Positions 4,661 through 5,009 of a stretch of DNA of 5,009 nt are shown one piece after another (the first letter of the stretch is position 1; each line of letters starts with the position of its first letter). The stretch spans positions 1 to 5,009 of the forward strand of contig VBAO01000169.1 of assembly GCA_005883865.1 (NCBI GenBank), given 5' to 3'. Under the pieces are notes generated by a model, which worked only from the letters and a program-made list of their open reading frames with translations, ran no database searches and had not been told where the DNA came from. Position numbers and translations under genes: made by a program. The stretch comes from Candidatus Segetimicrobium genomatis. GTDB taxonomy: Bacteria > Sysuimicrobiota > Sysuimicrobiia > Sysuimicrobiales > Segetimicrobiaceae.

Positions 4661-5009
4661 CGGCATGGCTTGGGCCGGGATTCGAGCAGGAGAGGGGGCG
4701 AGGCGAGATTTCCCAGGATCCCACCGCACTCTTGCGCGAGAGCTTGGAGCCCATCAAGCGCCGGAAGATCTACGCCGAAGTCGCCTCCCAGATCCACCGC
4801 CTCATCGAGGATGGACGGCTGAAGCCCGGCGACAGGCTCCCGCCTGAGCGCGACCTGGCCGAGACGTTTGGGGTCAGCCGGACCTCGGTTCGGGACGCCA
4901 TCCGCGTTCTCGAGATGCGGGGGTTGGTCGAGCCCCGCCACGGCGAGGGCACCATCGTCCGCGAGGTGCCGATCGATGCGATCGTCAGTCCCCTCGCCGA
5001 CGCCCTGGC
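4654..5009 (+). CDS. GntR family (FadR subfamily) transcriptional regulator, 5' part (partial)
   Basis: The gene runs off the right edge, leaving 118 codons from ATG 4654. The winged helix-turn-helix starts at LEPIKRRKIYAEVASQI and proceeds through DGRLKPGDRLPPERDLAE, the recognition segment FGVSRTSVRDAIRVLE and the wing RGLVEPRHGEGTIV, all standard for FadR-type GntR proteins. The ligand-binding FCD domain would follow outside the window; its start (IDAIVSPLADAL) is visible. Such proteins are usually repressors responding to organic acids. The start is uncertain. ATG 4654 gives about 30 residues before the domain, has no Shine-Dalgarno and lies inside a palindrome. A purine-rich AGGAGAGGGGG at 4688-4698 precedes no ATG or GTG in frame, only an ATT at 4708; TTG 4732 is another option. 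The gene is divergent from doxX and probably autoregulated. Confidence 0.85.
   Translation, partial: MDPAWLGPGFEQERGRGEISQDPTALLRESLEPIKRRKIYAEVASQIHRLIEDGRLKPGDRLPPERDLAETFGVSRTSVRDAIRVLEMRGLVEPRHGEGTIVREVPIDAIVSPLADAL

Overview
This is a GC-rich bacterial chromosomal fragment from a lineage I cannot name. Third codon positions are overwhelmingly G or C. The housekeeping genes (DapF, an archaeal-type phosphoglycerate mutase, a TRAM/Fe-S rRNA uracil methyltransferase) suggest a poorly sampled free-living bacterium rather than a plasmid or phage. No tRNA, rRNA, CRISPR array, insertion sequence or convincing intrinsic terminator was seen.

Layout. Plus strand, left: the 3' end of dapF (3-158), then after 3 bp an apgM-type cofactor-independent phosphoglycerate mutase (162-1369). 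That gene is split into two reading frames near 573 and appears to lack a short central segment. It converges, with only 15 bp between stops, on a complete minus-strand 23S rRNA uracil-C5 methyltransferase (RlmD/RumA type, 1385-2782). A 136-bp gap with a 19-bp imperfect direct repeat follows. Next, also on the minus strand, is the C-terminal part of a two-TM potassium-channel-like protein (2919-3659) that has lost its first membrane helix and pore helix.

Right half: a minus-strand pair, doxX (4093-4518) and a DsrE-family gene (3717-4082), separated by 10 bp. The DsrE gene looks like an 80-codon ORF ending in TGA. Reading through that TGA in frame restores a normal 121-residue DsrE protein with a U-x-x-C motif, and a stem-loop resembling a bacterial SECIS lies immediately after the TGA. 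It is most likely a selenoprotein, and this is the main result of the window. Divergent from doxX is a FadR-type GntR regulator (from about 4654, running off the right end), with a strong sigma70-type promoter and two palindromes between that promoter and the DNA-binding domain.

How the parts may work together: dapF and apgM look co-transcribed. The GntR regulator probably represses itself through the two palindromes. Because these sit in the divergent intergenic region it could also control the doxX/DsrE pair, which together suggest a membrane-associated redox or sulfur-handling function (inference).
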